Part shown: in pieces, positions 51,580-60,348 of the stretch
Numbering within the stretch: the first letter of the stretch is position 1
How the letters are laid out: the number at the start of each line of letters is the position of its first letter
Origin: SIRX01 sp965213905
GTDB lineage: Bacteria > Actinomycetota > Rubrobacteria > Rubrobacterales > Rubrobacteraceae
Assembly (NCBI GenBank): GCA_965213905.1
Contig: OZ243922.1
Coordinates: forward strand, 2,790,001 to 2,854,000
Length of the DNA stretch: 64,000 nucleotides
Direction of reading: 5' to 3'
Program-made: the position numbers and the translations under genes
The notes under the pieces: generated by a model
What the model was told of the DNA's origin: nothing
Database searches by the model: none
Seen by the model: the letters and a program-made list of their open reading frames with translations, nothing else

Positions 51580-52953
51580 ATGCTCGAAACCGGGAGAAAA
51601 GAGCGGCTGCGCGGCTTGCCGGCCGTGGATGCCTTGCTACGCAGCCCGGGGGTCGAATGGCTCGCCCAGCAGTACGGATGGGCCGCGGTAACCGCCACCA
51701 TCCGGGAGGTGCTGGACGGCGTGCGCCGGGAGATCCTCGACGGCGGCGCCCCGGAAGTGGGGGAAGAGTTTCTAGTGGCCTCGGTGGCGCAGAGGCTCTC
51801 CCGCCGGGGACTGCGCCGTGTGGTCAACGCCACGGGGATCATCCTTCATACGAACCTGGGGCGCTCGGTACTCTCCGACCGGGCCGTGGAAGCCGTCGCG
51901 GAGGCCGCGCGCGGCTACTCCAACCTCGAATACAACCTCGACTCCGGCAACCGGGGCTCGCGCTACGGCCACGCCGTCCCGCTGCTCCGCGAGCTGACCG
52001 GGGCCGAGGACGCCCTCGTGGTCAACAACTGCGCGGCGGCGACACTGCTCGCCCTCTCGGTAGTCGTCTCGGAATCCGACACCGAAAACGGAACCCCGGA
52101 AGTCCTGGTCTCGCGGGGGCAGCTCATCGAGATCGGGGGCGGCTTTCGTATCCCGGAGGTCCTCGCGCTCTCCGGGGCGAAGCTCAGGGAGGTTGGCACC
52201 ACCAACCGCACCCGGCTTTCAGATTACGAGTACGCCGTAAACGAAAATACCCGTGCGATCCTGTGGGTCCACCCGTCGAACTTCGAGATCCAGGGTTTTA
52301 CCGAATCCGTTGGGGTGAATTCCCTGGCGACGCTGGAACCGCCGGTGATCGCGGACGTGGGGAGCGGCGCTTTGCTACCGGTCGGGGACGAGCCCCGGGT
52401 GCAAGCCGCGGTAAAGGCCGGGGCCGAGATGGTCGTCTTCTCAGGTGACAAGCTGCTCGGGGGGCCGCAGGCCGGTATCGTCGCGGGCTCCGCGGCCTGG
52501 GTCTCGGCGATGCGCCGGCACCCGCTCACCCGCGCCATACGGACCGATAAGCTCTGCCTCGCCGCCCTCGAAGCGACCCTGGACGCTTACTTGAGGGGAA
52601 CCGCCCCCGAGGAGATACCGACGATTAAAATGCTCCAGACCCCGGCCCAAGACTTGCAGGGGCGGGCGGAGGAGCTGTCCGGAGCCCTTCGGGAGGCCGC
52701 GCCGGACCTGGAGGTAGACGCGGTCCCCTCCGTGGCGCGTAGCGGGGGCGGAACACTGCCCACCTACGAGATACCGTCTTTCGCCGTGCGGCTCGGCGGC
52801 CGGGACGCCGCCGCGCTCGCGGAGGAGTTGCGGGGGGCGAAGGTACCCGTTGTCGGGCGCGTCCACGAAGACCGGCTCTGGCTCGATACCAGGACGCTCC
52901 TGCCGGGCGACGAAGAGATCCTCGTGGAGGCCGTGCGTGCCGCCGCCGGATGA
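51580..52953 (+). CDS. selA: L-seryl-tRNA(Sec) selenium transferase SelA
   Basis: A 457-residue PLP enzyme converting Ser-tRNA(Sec) to Sec-tRNA(Sec) with selenophosphate. The N-terminal tRNA-binding domain (RKERLRGLPAVDALLRSPGV) is followed by the NATGIILHTNLGRSVLSDRA motif and the PLP lysine in VVFSGDKLLGGPQAGIV. Full length for the family (about 460). selB starts inside its 3' end. Selenophosphate synthetase SelD is not in the window. Confidence 0.97.
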   Translation: MLETGRKERLRGLPAVDALLRSPGVEWLAQQYGWAAVTATIREVLDGVRREILDGGAPEVGEEFLVASVAQRLSRRGLRRVVNATGIILHTNLGRSVLSDRAVEAVAEAARGYSNLEYNLDSGNRGSRYGHAVPLLRELTGAEDALVVNNCAAATLLALSVVVSESDTENGTPEVLVSRGQLIEIGGGFRIPEVLALSGAKLREVGTTNRTRLSDYEYAVNENTRAILWVHPSNFEIQGFTESVGVNSLATLEPPVIADVGSGALLPVGDEPRVQAAVKAGAEMVVFSGDKLLGGPQAGIVAGSAAWVSAMRRHPLTRAIRTDKLCLAALEATLDAYLRGTAPEEIPTIKMLQTPAQDLQGRAEELSGALREAAPDLEVDAVPSVARSGGGTLPTYEIPSFAVRLGGRDAAALAEELRGAKVPVVGRVHEDRLWLDTRTLLPGDEEILVEAVRAAAG

Positions 52954-54796
52954 CCGGCCAATAGCCCTGACCATCGGGACCGCGGGCCACGTGGACCACG
53001 GTAAGACGACCCTGGTCCGCCACATGACCGGCACGGACACCGACCGCCTGGAAGAAGAGCATTCGCGGGGTATCTCCATCGTTCCCGGCTACGCGGAGTT
53101 GGAGCTCCCCGGCGGCCGGCGGGCCAGCCTGGTGGACGTGCCCGGCCACGAAAGATTCGTCAAGAACATGGTCGCCGGCTCGACGGGGGTGGACGCTTTC
53201 CTGCTCGTTGTGGCCGCCGACGACGGGGTAATGCCGCAAACCAGGGAGCACCTCGAAGTGCTGCGGGTGCTCGGCGTCGGGCAGGGGGTCGTCGCGCTGA
53301 CCAAAACCGATGTCGTGGACGACGAAACCGTCGAGTTGGCGGAGTTGGAAGTCGTCGAGCTGCTGGAGGAATTTGGGGTAGAGGCCCAAACACTACCGGT
53401 CAGCGGCGTTACCGGTGAGGGGGTCGCCGGGCTCCTGGACGCGCTGGATGAGTTGGTGGAGGGCGCTCGTCCCGAACGTTCAGGGGTGGAGGTCTCGCGT
53501 CTGCCGGTAGACCGGGCTTTCGTGTTGAAGGGTATCGGGGTCGTCGTTACGGGAACTTTGTGGTCGGGAGAGGTAAAGGTGGGGGAGGAGCTTTACACGG
53601 CGTCCGGTATACGCACGAGGGTCCGCGACGTACAGAACCACGGCCGGCCCGCCGAGGTTGCCCGGGCCGGGGCCCGAACCGCCCTGAACCTCGCGGGTGC
53701 CGGGGCGCAGCGGGTCCGGGCGGGCGACACGCTACTCTCACAACCTACCGGGGAAAGCCGGGTTCTCGATGTCCGGGTCCGTCTTCTAAGGGGCGCGAAG
53801 CCGCTCGCCCACGGGGTTCGCGTGCGGTTGCACCACGGCACCCGGGACACCAACGCCCGGGTTGCCCTTTTGGAAGCCCGCGAGCTGGTCCCCGGGGGTA
53901 CTTCCCTGGCCCGGCTGCGCCTGGAAGAACCGCTGGTGGCGCTGGCGGGCGACCGCTTCGTGTTGCGCTCTATGGCGCCGCAGGTCACTATAGGCGGCGG
54001 CGAGGTCGTAGACGGCCGTCCGGCGGACCCGGCCGCCCGGAGGCCGCAAACCTCTTGGCTAAAAGCCCTCGAAAGCGGGGAGGTGGAACGCATCGCGCCG
54101 CTCTACGTCGCCCGCAATCCCGCCGAAGGGGTGACGGCGAAAGAACTATCCCTTTTCCTCTCCGCAAACCCTCGGGAAGTCGCGGCCCGCCTGGACGGCA
54201 TCTCCGGGATCTCCAAGCTCGGAGAATTTTACGCGTCAGACGAAATAATACGTAGAGCCGAAGACAACCTTCTCGAAGCCCTCGACGCGCGTGCCAAAAA
54301 CAACCCCGAAACCCCGGAACTCTCGGTCGCCGAAGCCCGTACCGCGACGGGCCTGAAACAAAGGCTCGCAGACGCCCTGCTCCAAGACCTCGCCGCCTCC
54401 CGGGTCCGGATGACGGACTCCGGCGTAAGCCTGCCGGACGCCGACGAGGTACCGCCGGAACTCGAAGAAGCCGCCAGCCGAACCTCGGAAGAGCTACGCT
54501 CCGCCGGCGCGGAGCCACCCGCCACAGAGCCGGGACCCGCGCTACGCTTGCTCGTCAAACGCGGAGAAGCCGTCAAGATCGGCGGCGATATGTTCGCCTC
54601 CCGGGAGGCCGCGGAGACCGTGCTGGAGCAAATAAAACAAGAATGCCGGGAGAGAGGCGAGGTCTCCCTCGCCGGCTTCCGGGATCTCCTGCAAACGAGC
54701 CGCAAGTACGCCCAGGCCTGGCTCGAGTACTCCGACGCCGCCGGCGTCACCAGCCGTATGGGGGATGTCCGGGTCTTGACCCGGCGTCACCGGTAG
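52937..54796 (+). CDS. selB: Selenocysteine-specific elongation factor SelB
   Basis: A 619-residue GTPase that brings Sec-tRNA(Sec) to UGA codons marked by a SECIS hairpin. G1 is GTAGHVDHGKTTL, the switch region EEEHSRGISIVPGYAELE, G3 DVPGHE and G4 TKTD. Beta-barrel domains are followed by C-terminal winged helices (from about residue 400) that read the SECIS element. The GTG start overlaps selA by 17 bases with GGAGG six bases upstream; the longer reading from 52850 is over selA and is rejected. The tRNA-Sec gene starts 25 bases after the stop. Confidence 0.96.
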   Translation: MPPPDDRPIALTIGTAGHVDHGKTTLVRHMTGTDTDRLEEEHSRGISIVPGYAELELPGGRRASLVDVPGHERFVKNMVAGSTGVDAFLLVVAADDGVMPQTREHLEVLRVLGVGQGVVALTKTDVVDDETVELAELEVVELLEEFGVEAQTLPVSGVTGEGVAGLLDALDELVEGARPERSGVEVSRLPVDRAFVLKGIGVVVTGTLWSGEVKVGEELYTASGIRTRVRDVQNHGRPAEVARAGARTALNLAGAGAQRVRAGDTLLSQPTGESRVLDVRVRLLRGAKPLAHGVRVRLHHGTRDTNARVALLEARELVPGGTSLARLRLEEPLVALAGDRFVLRSMAPQVTIGGGEVVDGRPADPAARRPQTSWLKALESGEVERIAPLYVARNPAEGVTAKELSLFLSANPREVAARLDGISGISKLGEFYASDEIIRRAEDNLLEALDARAKNNPETPELSVAEARTATGLKQRLADALLQDLAASRVRMTDSGVSLPDADEVPPELEEAASRTSEELRSAGAEPPATEPGPALRLLVKRGEAVKIGGDMFASREAAETVLEQIKQECRERGEVSLAGFRDLLQTSRKYAQAWLEYSDAAGVTSRMGDVRVLTRRHR

Positions 54797-54821
54797 CCGG
54801 TGTAATAAAATATTCGTCTTC

Positions 54822-54910
54822 GGGATGCGTGGGCCTGGTGGCCCGGCCGGTCTTCAAAACCGGTTTGCGGACGCAACGCGGCCGTGGAGGTTCGATTCCC
54901 CCGCATTCCG
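54822..54910 (+). tRNA. selC: tRNA-Sec (anticodon TCA)
   Basis: An 8-bp acceptor stem (GGGATGCG with CGCATTCC), an anticodon stem CCGGT/ACCGG with loop CTTCAAA (anticodon TCA), a very long variable arm, and a T arm GGAGGTTCGATTCCC give about 89 nucleotides. These are the features that distinguish selenocysteine tRNA from serine tRNA. Discriminator G; CCA is not encoded. Confidence 0.95.
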
Positions 54911-54965
54911 CAGTATAGGTCGGGCTGATAGTCGAGTTTAGGCGGTGTGACGGGAGGTTTGCGCT

Positions 54966-55415
54966 ATGGCGGAGTTTTCGCATCTGGATCGGGACGGTGC
55001 GGCGCGGATGGTGGATGTGGGAAACAAGGAGGTCGTTCGCCGGACCGCGACCGCGGGCGGCTTTGTCGGGATGGCCCCCGAGACCGTCGAGTTGTTGCGG
55101 GATAAGGCGCTGCCGAAAGGTGACGTGCTCAACACGGCGAGGATAGCCGGTGTTCTGGCGGCCAAACGGACCTCGGATCTCATCCCGCTCTGTCACGGTC
55201 TCGACCTCACGCATGTGGACGTGGAGTTTTCTGTAGGAGAAGACCGGGTCGAGGTAAAAGCCACCGCGCAAGTGAGCGACCGCACGGGCGTCGAGATGGA
55301 GGCTCTAACCGCCGTTAGCGTCGCGGCCCTAACGATCTACGACATGTGCAAAGCGGTGGACAAGCGAATGGTGATCGGGGACATCCGGTTGCTGGAGAAG
55401 ACTAAGGATGGCTAG
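54966..55415 (+). CDS. moaC: Cyclic pyranopterin monophosphate synthase MoaC
   Basis: A 149-residue enzyme of molybdenum cofactor synthesis, acting with MoaA to convert GTP to cyclic pyranopterin monophosphate. Motifs: MVDVGNKEVVRRTATAGG, LPKGDVLNTARIAGVLAAKR, TSDLIPLCHGL and VEMEALTAVSVAALTIYDMC. The final KRMVIGDIRLLEKTKDG carries the catalytic Lys region. Located 55 bases after tRNA-Sec. Sec-dependent formate dehydrogenases need both selenium and this cofactor, which explains the linkage. Its stop overlaps the convergent gene's stop. Confidence 0.96.
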   Translation: MAEFSHLDRDGAARMVDVGNKEVVRRTATAGGFVGMAPETVELLRDKALPKGDVLNTARIAGVLAAKRTSDLIPLCHGLDLTHVDVEFSVGEDRVEVKATAQVSDRTGVEMEALTAVSVAALTIYDMCKAVDKRMVIGDIRLLEKTKDG

Positions 55416-55804
55416 GCGCCGCCGTGAAAGCCGCCGGGCGGAATGTCTATCCGCTTGGGGGTCTCTGCCCGCCCGAGAGAAGCCTCTTCTTGCATCTCGT
55501 AGACTTCTTTTTGGTTCTCGCGGGCTTTGTAGGTGCCGTAGGCCAGCCCGATAGTCGAAGGGTATTGCCGGTCTATCCTGCTGAGCGCGTCGAACGTGGC
55601 CGCCGAATCACCGGCGCGCCATAAACCTCGTGCCCGGCCGAGTTGCTTTTCGTAACGGGAGAGTCGGCCCCGGCGGGCCGGGTTCAACTTCGCATACCAG
55701 CGCAACCCCGCCGCCTCGTCCCTGGATTTCTGCAGACGAACTTCGATCTTCTGAAAAAGCCTATCTATCTTCCCGGCCGGGTTGTAACTTTCTCCGCCGT
55801 CCAT
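55412..55804 (-). CDS. Hypothetical basic helical protein
   Basis: A 130-residue protein. ATG 55804 (MDGGESYNPAGKID) with AAAGGGTGGAG directly upstream is chosen over the reading from 55825. It is rich in Arg/Lys with helices such as KIDRLFQKIEVRLQKSRDEA and TFDALSRIDRQYPSTIGLAY. The tail IDIPPGGFHGGA is low-complexity. No family is recognised. Its stop and the moaC stop overlap by 3 of 4 bases on opposite strands (CTAG). Confidence 0.6.
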   Translation of the reverse strand: MDGGESYNPAGKIDRLFQKIEVRLQKSRDEAAGLRWYAKLNPARRGRLSRYEKQLGRARGLWRAGDSAATFDALSRIDRQYPSTIGLAYGTYKARENQKEVYEMQEEASLGRAETPKRIDIPPGGFHGGA

Positions 55805-55889
55805 CTCCACCCTTTCCTCGGCCAACGCACCCTTTTACAAAGCCGTCGAAACTAGCCCGTGTGTAGCCCGTGCGGGTAAAAGTATAACT

Positions 55890-55982
55890 TGTTACATAAA
55901 CGTCGTGCCATCTTGCACTTCTGTGGGGTTCGTTTTTATAGCGTGAAGTTTCATACGCCTTTGGCGGCCGGTTCATGTAACA
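55890..55982. promoter_or_regulatory. Distant inverted pair TGTTACAT / ATGTAACA in the sirC upstream region
   Basis: TGTTACAT (55890-55897) and its exact complement ATGTAACA (55975-55982) bracket an AT-rich stretch before the tetrapyrrole operon. They could be two operator half-sites or separate binding sites for a redox- or haem-responsive regulator. The TATAAC box at 55884-55889 directly abuts the first site. Confidence 0.3.
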
Positions 55983-56007
55983 CTTTGCTATGAAGTTTGA
56001 GTAGTAG

Positions 56008-56619
56008 TTGTGTATGTTTGCGGGCGCAGCAGACGCACCCGTTGTAGAAGTTTGGGAGGTAGAGATCGAGGGGGCGGTACCGTACCCTATATTCCTGGAC
56101 CTCGGCGGTTGCCGGTGTGTGGTAGTCGGTGGCGGCGCGGTCGCCAACCGTAAAGCCCAGAAGCTGTTGCAGGCCCGGGCGGAGGTCGTAGTAATATCAC
56201 CGGAGACGAGGCCCGAGATCGAGAGCATGGCCGTCGAGGTACGTCGGCGTCCCTACGAAGCCGGCGACCTGGAAGGGGCGCACCTGGCTTTCGCCGCGAC
56301 GGACTCCCGGGAGGTCAACTCGGCGGTAGCCCGCGAGGCGCGGGAACGGGGGATTTTCGTGAACGTTGCGGACAAGCCGTCTGAGGGGAGCTTCGCGCTG
56401 CCCTCGACGCTGAGGAGGGGCGGGTTACAGGTTGCGGTTTCGACCGGCGGGGCTTCTCCCACCCTAGCGCGCGGCGTGCGCAAAGAGTTGGAGGCGAAGT
56501 TCGGGCCGGAGTGGGCCGGGTTGGTCGAGGAGTTGAGGCGTAGCAGGCAAGACGGGACGGAGGCCGACGGGCGTTTGAGGGAGGAGGTGGGCCAGTGTTT
56601 ATTGCGGTTGCGGGGATGA
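56008..56619 (+). CDS. Precorrin-2 dehydrogenase / sirohydrochlorin ferrochelatase (SirC/Met8-type)
   Basis: A 203-residue enzyme oxidising precorrin-2 to sirohydrochlorin with NAD, the route to sirohaem. NAD fold CVVVGGGAVANRKAQKLLQA; catalytic Asp in AFAATDSREVN; then FVNVADKPSEGSFALPSTLR and LQVAVSTGGASPTLARGVRK. The start is uncertain. TTG 56008 is the longest reading, but conserved sequence begins only near PYPIFLDLGG, and a strong GGGAGG is followed five bases later by an in-frame ATC (about 56075). Ends overlapping hemA by 25 bases. First gene of the haem operon. Confidence 0.9.
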   Translation: MCMFAGAADAPVVEVWEVEIEGAVPYPIFLDLGGCRCVVVGGGAVANRKAQKLLQARAEVVVISPETRPEIESMAVEVRRRPYEAGDLEGAHLAFAATDSREVNSAVAREARERGIFVNVADKPSEGSFALPSTLRRGGLQVAVSTGGASPTLARGVRKELEAKFGPEWAGLVEELRRSRQDGTEADGRLREEVGQCLLRLRG

Positions 56620-57893
56620 ACCACCGCACGGCGCCCATCGAGGTGCGTGAACGGGTCGCGTTTACGCCGTGTGCCGGCCGGAACTTTCTAAAGCGGTTGA
56701 AGGACGAAGGAGTAGTGTCGGAGGCGGTCCTGGTCTCGACCTGCAACCGAACCGAACTCTACGCCGTCGTGGAGGGTGAAGACGCCAGGTCTCGTGTACT
56801 GGGGGAGATCTCCGGCGAGCGGGAGATAGACCGGGACGAGTTGGAGGAGAGCACTTACTGGCTCACCGACGCTGACGCGGTCCGACACTTGTACCGGGTG
56901 GCTTCCTCTCTCGATTCCATGGTGGTGGGGGAAAGCCAGATCCTGGGCCAAGTCCGCGAGGCTTACCGGATGGCTACCGAAGAGCAGTGCGCCGGGCAGA
57001 TGCTCAACCGTCTTTTCCACACGGCGCTTCGCGTCGGCAAGCAGGTGAGGGCGGAGACGGGTATCGGCGACAACTCGATCTCGGTCCCGCACGTCGCCGT
57101 AAAGCTGGCCGAAGAGGTCTTCGGGACGCTTTCGGGGCGCCGGGCGCTCGTGCTGGGGGCCGGCGAGATGAGCGAGCTGGTCATAAAACAACTCAAAGCC
57201 AGGGGTATAGGCCACTTGAGGATCGCAAACCGAACCGCCAGCCGGGCTAAGTTGCTCGCCGGTCAGGTCGGGGGGGTGGCCGTAAACTTCGACGCGCTCG
57301 CGGCAGAGTTGCCGAACGTTGACGTCGTGGTCAGTTCCACCGGGTCTGGCGACTGGGTCGTGGACCAAGACTTGGTGGCCGGGGCGCTCGCCGTCCGGGA
57401 AGAGCCGCTGTTTTTTGTGGACATCGCGGTGCCGCGGGACGTGGACCCGGCGGTTCAGACGCTCGACCGGGCCTACGTCTACGACGTGGACGACCTGCAA
57501 TCGGTCGTGGATCATAACGTCGGGGACCGGGACGAAGCCGCCCGGGAGGGCGAGAAGCTGATCGAACCCGCCGTCTTCGAGTACATGAGTTGGTCGAGTA
57601 CCCGCCACGCGGTGCCGCTTATCCGGGAGCTGCGGGACGGCGCGGACAAGATACGGCGTCACGAGCTATCCCGGGCCCTGAGGAGGCTTGACCTGAACCC
57701 CGAGGAAGCCGAAGCCGTGGAGCGCATGAGCCACTCGCTGGTGAACAAGCTCTTGCACGGCCCGATCTCCGAACTCAAAGCTCTCGCGGAAGCCGGCACG
57801 CTGCTCGAAAGCGCCGAGGTCCGCCGGCACCTGCTAAAGATTCAGGGTATCGAAGTAGAGTTGCAACGACCGGACGAATTAAAGAAACCGTGA
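56595..57893 (+). CDS. hemA: Glutamyl-tRNA reductase HemA
   Basis: A 432-residue enzyme reducing glutamyl-tRNA to glutamate-1-semialdehyde, the first committed step of the C5 haem pathway. N-terminus FIAVAGMNHRTAPIEVRERV; catalytic cysteine C50 in VLVSTCNRTELYAVV; GESQILGQVREAY; NADPH domain RALVLGAGEMSELVIKQL; a C-terminal dimer domain. The GTG start lies inside sirC with GGAGG upstream. Its stop overlaps the hemC start by 4 bases (GTGA). HemL, the next enzyme, is encoded later in the operon. Confidence 0.97.
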   Translation: MFIAVAGMNHRTAPIEVRERVAFTPCAGRNFLKRLKDEGVVSEAVLVSTCNRTELYAVVEGEDARSRVLGEISGEREIDRDELEESTYWLTDADAVRHLYRVASSLDSMVVGESQILGQVREAYRMATEEQCAGQMLNRLFHTALRVGKQVRAETGIGDNSISVPHVAVKLAEEVFGTLSGRRALVLGAGEMSELVIKQLKARGIGHLRIANRTASRAKLLAGQVGGVAVNFDALAAELPNVDVVVSSTGSGDWVVDQDLVAGALAVREEPLFFVDIAVPRDVDPAVQTLDRAYVYDVDDLQSVVDHNVGDRDEAAREGEKLIEPAVFEYMSWSSTRHAVPLIRELRDGADKIRRHELSRALRRLDLNPEEAEAVERMSHSLVNKLLHGPISELKALAEAGTLLESAEVRRHLLKIQGIEVELQRPDELKKP

Positions 57894-58813
57894 CCCTCCG
57901 TAAGACCGTAACCCTCGGAACCCGAGGCTCCAAACTCGCCTTGACCCAGGCCGAATCTTGCGCGGAGAAGCTCCGTACGCGAGGCGTCGAGGTCGAGGTG
58001 CGGATCATCAAAACCACCAGCGAACATCACCCGAACGTACCGCTCTCCGTAATAGACCAGCGGGACGTCTTTACCCGCCAACTGGATGAAGCCTTGCTAG
58101 CCGGGGAGATAGACCTCGCCGTACATTCACTCAAAGACGTTCCCACCGAAATACCGGAAGGAATATCCATAGCAGCCGTCCCCGGGCGGCACGATCCTTC
58201 GGACGTCCTGATCTCCGACGGGGGACACGGCGTAGACGACCTGCCGGGGGGAGCCGTAGTCGCCACCTCCAGCCTCCGGCGCCAGGCCCAACTGCTCCAC
58301 CGGCGTCACGACCTGCAAACGGTAGAGATCCGCGGCAACATAGACACCCGCATCCGCAAGATGCACGAGGGCCAGGCCGACGCCCTAATACTGGCGCGGG
58401 CCGGCCTGGAACGTCTCGGGCTGGAGGCCGCATACACGCCTATACCCTGGGAGACGATGCTACCCGCGGTCGGCCAGGGGGCGCTCGCCGTCACCACGTT
58501 AAAAGATCATCCCCTGCGGCGAGAAATACGGTCCGCTTTGAACCACGAAAGCACGGAGCGGGCCACGCTCGCCGAACGGGCGATGCTACGGACCCTGGAA
58601 GGTGGTTGTCGAGTCCCGGTAGGAGGCCAGGCGACAGTTGAGAACGGTAAAGTATTCCTACGGGGCCTCGTTGCTTCACCCGATGGCGCCTTGATGTATA
58701 AAGCTCAAGGTGAGGGTGAAGAAGCCGAAGCCCTCGGTGAGAGGCTCGCGCGGGAGTTGTTGGATCAGGGGGCGGCCGTAATACTCGGCGAGGTGCGGGA
58801 GGTGAGGTCGTGA
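57890..58813 (+). CDS. hemC: Hydroxymethylbilane synthase (porphobilinogen deaminase) HemC
   Basis: A 307-residue enzyme joining four porphobilinogens. LGTRGSKLALTQAESCAEKL, then AVHSLKDVPTEIPEG, VATSSLRRQAQLLHRR, RGNIDTRIRKM and the dipyrromethane-anchoring cysteine in LEGGCRVPVGG are present. The GTG start overlaps the hemA stop by 4 bases, and the stop overlaps the next start in the same way. Length normal. Confidence 0.97.
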   Translation: MTLRKTVTLGTRGSKLALTQAESCAEKLRTRGVEVEVRIIKTTSEHHPNVPLSVIDQRDVFTRQLDEALLAGEIDLAVHSLKDVPTEIPEGISIAAVPGRHDPSDVLISDGGHGVDDLPGGAVVATSSLRRQAQLLHRRHDLQTVEIRGNIDTRIRKMHEGQADALILARAGLERLGLEAAYTPIPWETMLPAVGQGALAVTTLKDHPLRREIRSALNHESTERATLAERAMLRTLEGGCRVPVGGQATVENGKVFLRGLVASPDGALMYKAQGEGEEAEALGERLARELLDQGAAVILGEVREVRS

Positions 58814-60345
58814 TCTACCTGGTAGGCTCCGGCCCGGGGGACCCCGGCCTGCTCACGCTTAAAGGGGCCCGCTGCTTGGAGATGGCGGACGTCGTCGTCT
58901 ACGACCGGCTCGCCCCAGAAAGCTTGCTGGGCCACGCCGGGCCAGAGGCCGAACTCGTCTACGTCGGTAAAAAGCCCGGTGCGCCCTCGATGTCTCAGGA
59001 GGAGATCAACGGCCTCCTGGTAGAGTTCGGACGGGCGGGCAAAACCGTCGTGCGTTTGAAGGGCGGAGACCCATACATATTCGGCCGCGGCGGTGAGGAG
59101 GCCCTGGATCTTCTGGAGGCCGGTATTCCTTTCGAGGTGGTTCCCGGCGTTACCAGCGGCGTCGCGGCCCCGGCTTACGCGGGCATCCCGGTGACGCATC
59201 GCGGTGTTTCGACCAGCGTAGCTTTTATCACGGGACACGAGGACCCGACCAAAGAATACCAGGACGTAGATTGGAGCCGGGTCGCAAACGCCGCGGACAC
59301 GTTGGTGCTCTACATGGGGATCGGCCGTCTAAAAAAGATTTCGGACGAGCTCATCTCAGCCGGGAAAGACCCCGACACGCCCGCTGCCTGCGTGCGCTGG
59401 GGCACCCGCCCGGACCAGCGAACGGTATCCGGCACGCTCGGCGACATAGCCGAAAAAGTGGTTGAAGCCGACTTAAAACCACCGGCGATCACCGTTATAG
59501 GCGAAGTGGTCTCGCTGCGCGAAAAAGGCCTCGATTGGTTCGAGCGGCGCCCGCTATTCGGCCGGCGAATCGTCGTCACCCGCGCGAGGACCCAGGCCGG
59601 GGAGCTATCGGCGATGCTGCGGGACCTTGGGGCCGAAGTCGTAGAGTTCCCGACCATCGAAATAAGGCCGCCGGAGGATTTTAGCCCGCTCGATAAAGCT
59701 ATACTCGAACTAGATAGTTACGGCTGGCTGATCTTTACCAGCACGAACGGCGTAGAGGCTTTTGTGGGGCGTCTGGGACACCACGATCTCGACGCGCGCG
59801 CCGTGCCGCGGGAGACGAAGATCGCCGCCATAGGTCCGGCCACCGCCGACCGGGTAAGAGATTTCGGGCTCCGGGTAGACGTCGTGCCCCGGGAATACCG
59901 GGCCGAATCTTTGCTGGAGGAGATGTCGGATCGTCCTCTCGCTGGAGAGAAAATCTTGATACCCCGGGCGAGAATTGCGCGGGAAATATTGCCCGAGAAG
60001 CTGCGGGAGGCCGGGGCTGAAGTAGTAGTGCCGCCCGCTTACGAGTCAGTTCCTTCCGCGGAAGGTAAGACGGAAGTTGCGCGTCTTATAGACGGCGATG
60101 AGATAGATTTCGTGACTTTCACCGCCAGTTCGACGGTGGAAAACTTTGTTTCGACGTTCGGTGAATCCGAAGCTGCCAGGTTGCTAGAAGAGACCAGGGT
60201 CGCCTGTATCGGCCCCATCACGGCCGCCGCAGCCGCCGGTTACGGCCTCCGGGTAGACGCTGAAGCCCGGGAGTACACTATCCCGGGCCTGGTAGAGACG
60301 ATAGCGGATTTCTTTTCCGCAGACCCCGCACAGAAGGAGGTTTGA
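58810..60345 (+). CDS. cobA-hemD: Fused uroporphyrinogen-III C-methyltransferase / uroporphyrinogen-III synthase (CobA-HemD)
   Basis: A 511-residue fusion. Residues about 1-245 form a SAM methyltransferase (VGSGPGDPGLLTLKGARCLE, VRLKGGDPYIFGRGGEEALD, PVTHRGVSTSVAFITGHEDP) making precorrin-2. Residues about 250-511 form HemD (RRIVVTRARTQAGELSAMLR, LIFTSTNGVEAFVGRLG, VTFTASSTVENFVSTFGESE), which closes uroporphyrinogen III. The fusion sits at the branch between haem and sirohaem/cobalamin. Such fusions are well known in Gram-positive and actinobacterial lineages. Coupled to hemC by a 4-base overlap. Confidence 0.96.
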   Translation: MIYLVGSGPGDPGLLTLKGARCLEMADVVVYDRLAPESLLGHAGPEAELVYVGKKPGAPSMSQEEINGLLVEFGRAGKTVVRLKGGDPYIFGRGGEEALDLLEAGIPFEVVPGVTSGVAAPAYAGIPVTHRGVSTSVAFITGHEDPTKEYQDVDWSRVANAADTLVLYMGIGRLKKISDELISAGKDPDTPAACVRWGTRPDQRTVSGTLGDIAEKVVEADLKPPAITVIGEVVSLREKGLDWFERRPLFGRRIVVTRARTQAGELSAMLRDLGAEVVEFPTIEIRPPEDFSPLDKAILELDSYGWLIFTSTNGVEAFVGRLGHHDLDARAVPRETKIAAIGPATADRVRDFGLRVDVVPREYRAESLLEEMSDRPLAGEKILIPRARIAREILPEKLREAGAEVVVPPAYESVPSAEGKTEVARLIDGDEIDFVTFTASSTVENFVSTFGESEAARLLEETRVACIGPITAAAAAGYGLRVDAEAREYTIPGLVETIADFFSADPAQKEV

Positions 60346-60348
60346 GGC

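Noticed and set aside
54775..54821. A separate promoter for tRNA-Sec (TTGACC and TAATAA)
   Set aside because: The spacing of 21 or more bases is too long. Read-through from selB is the simpler explanation.
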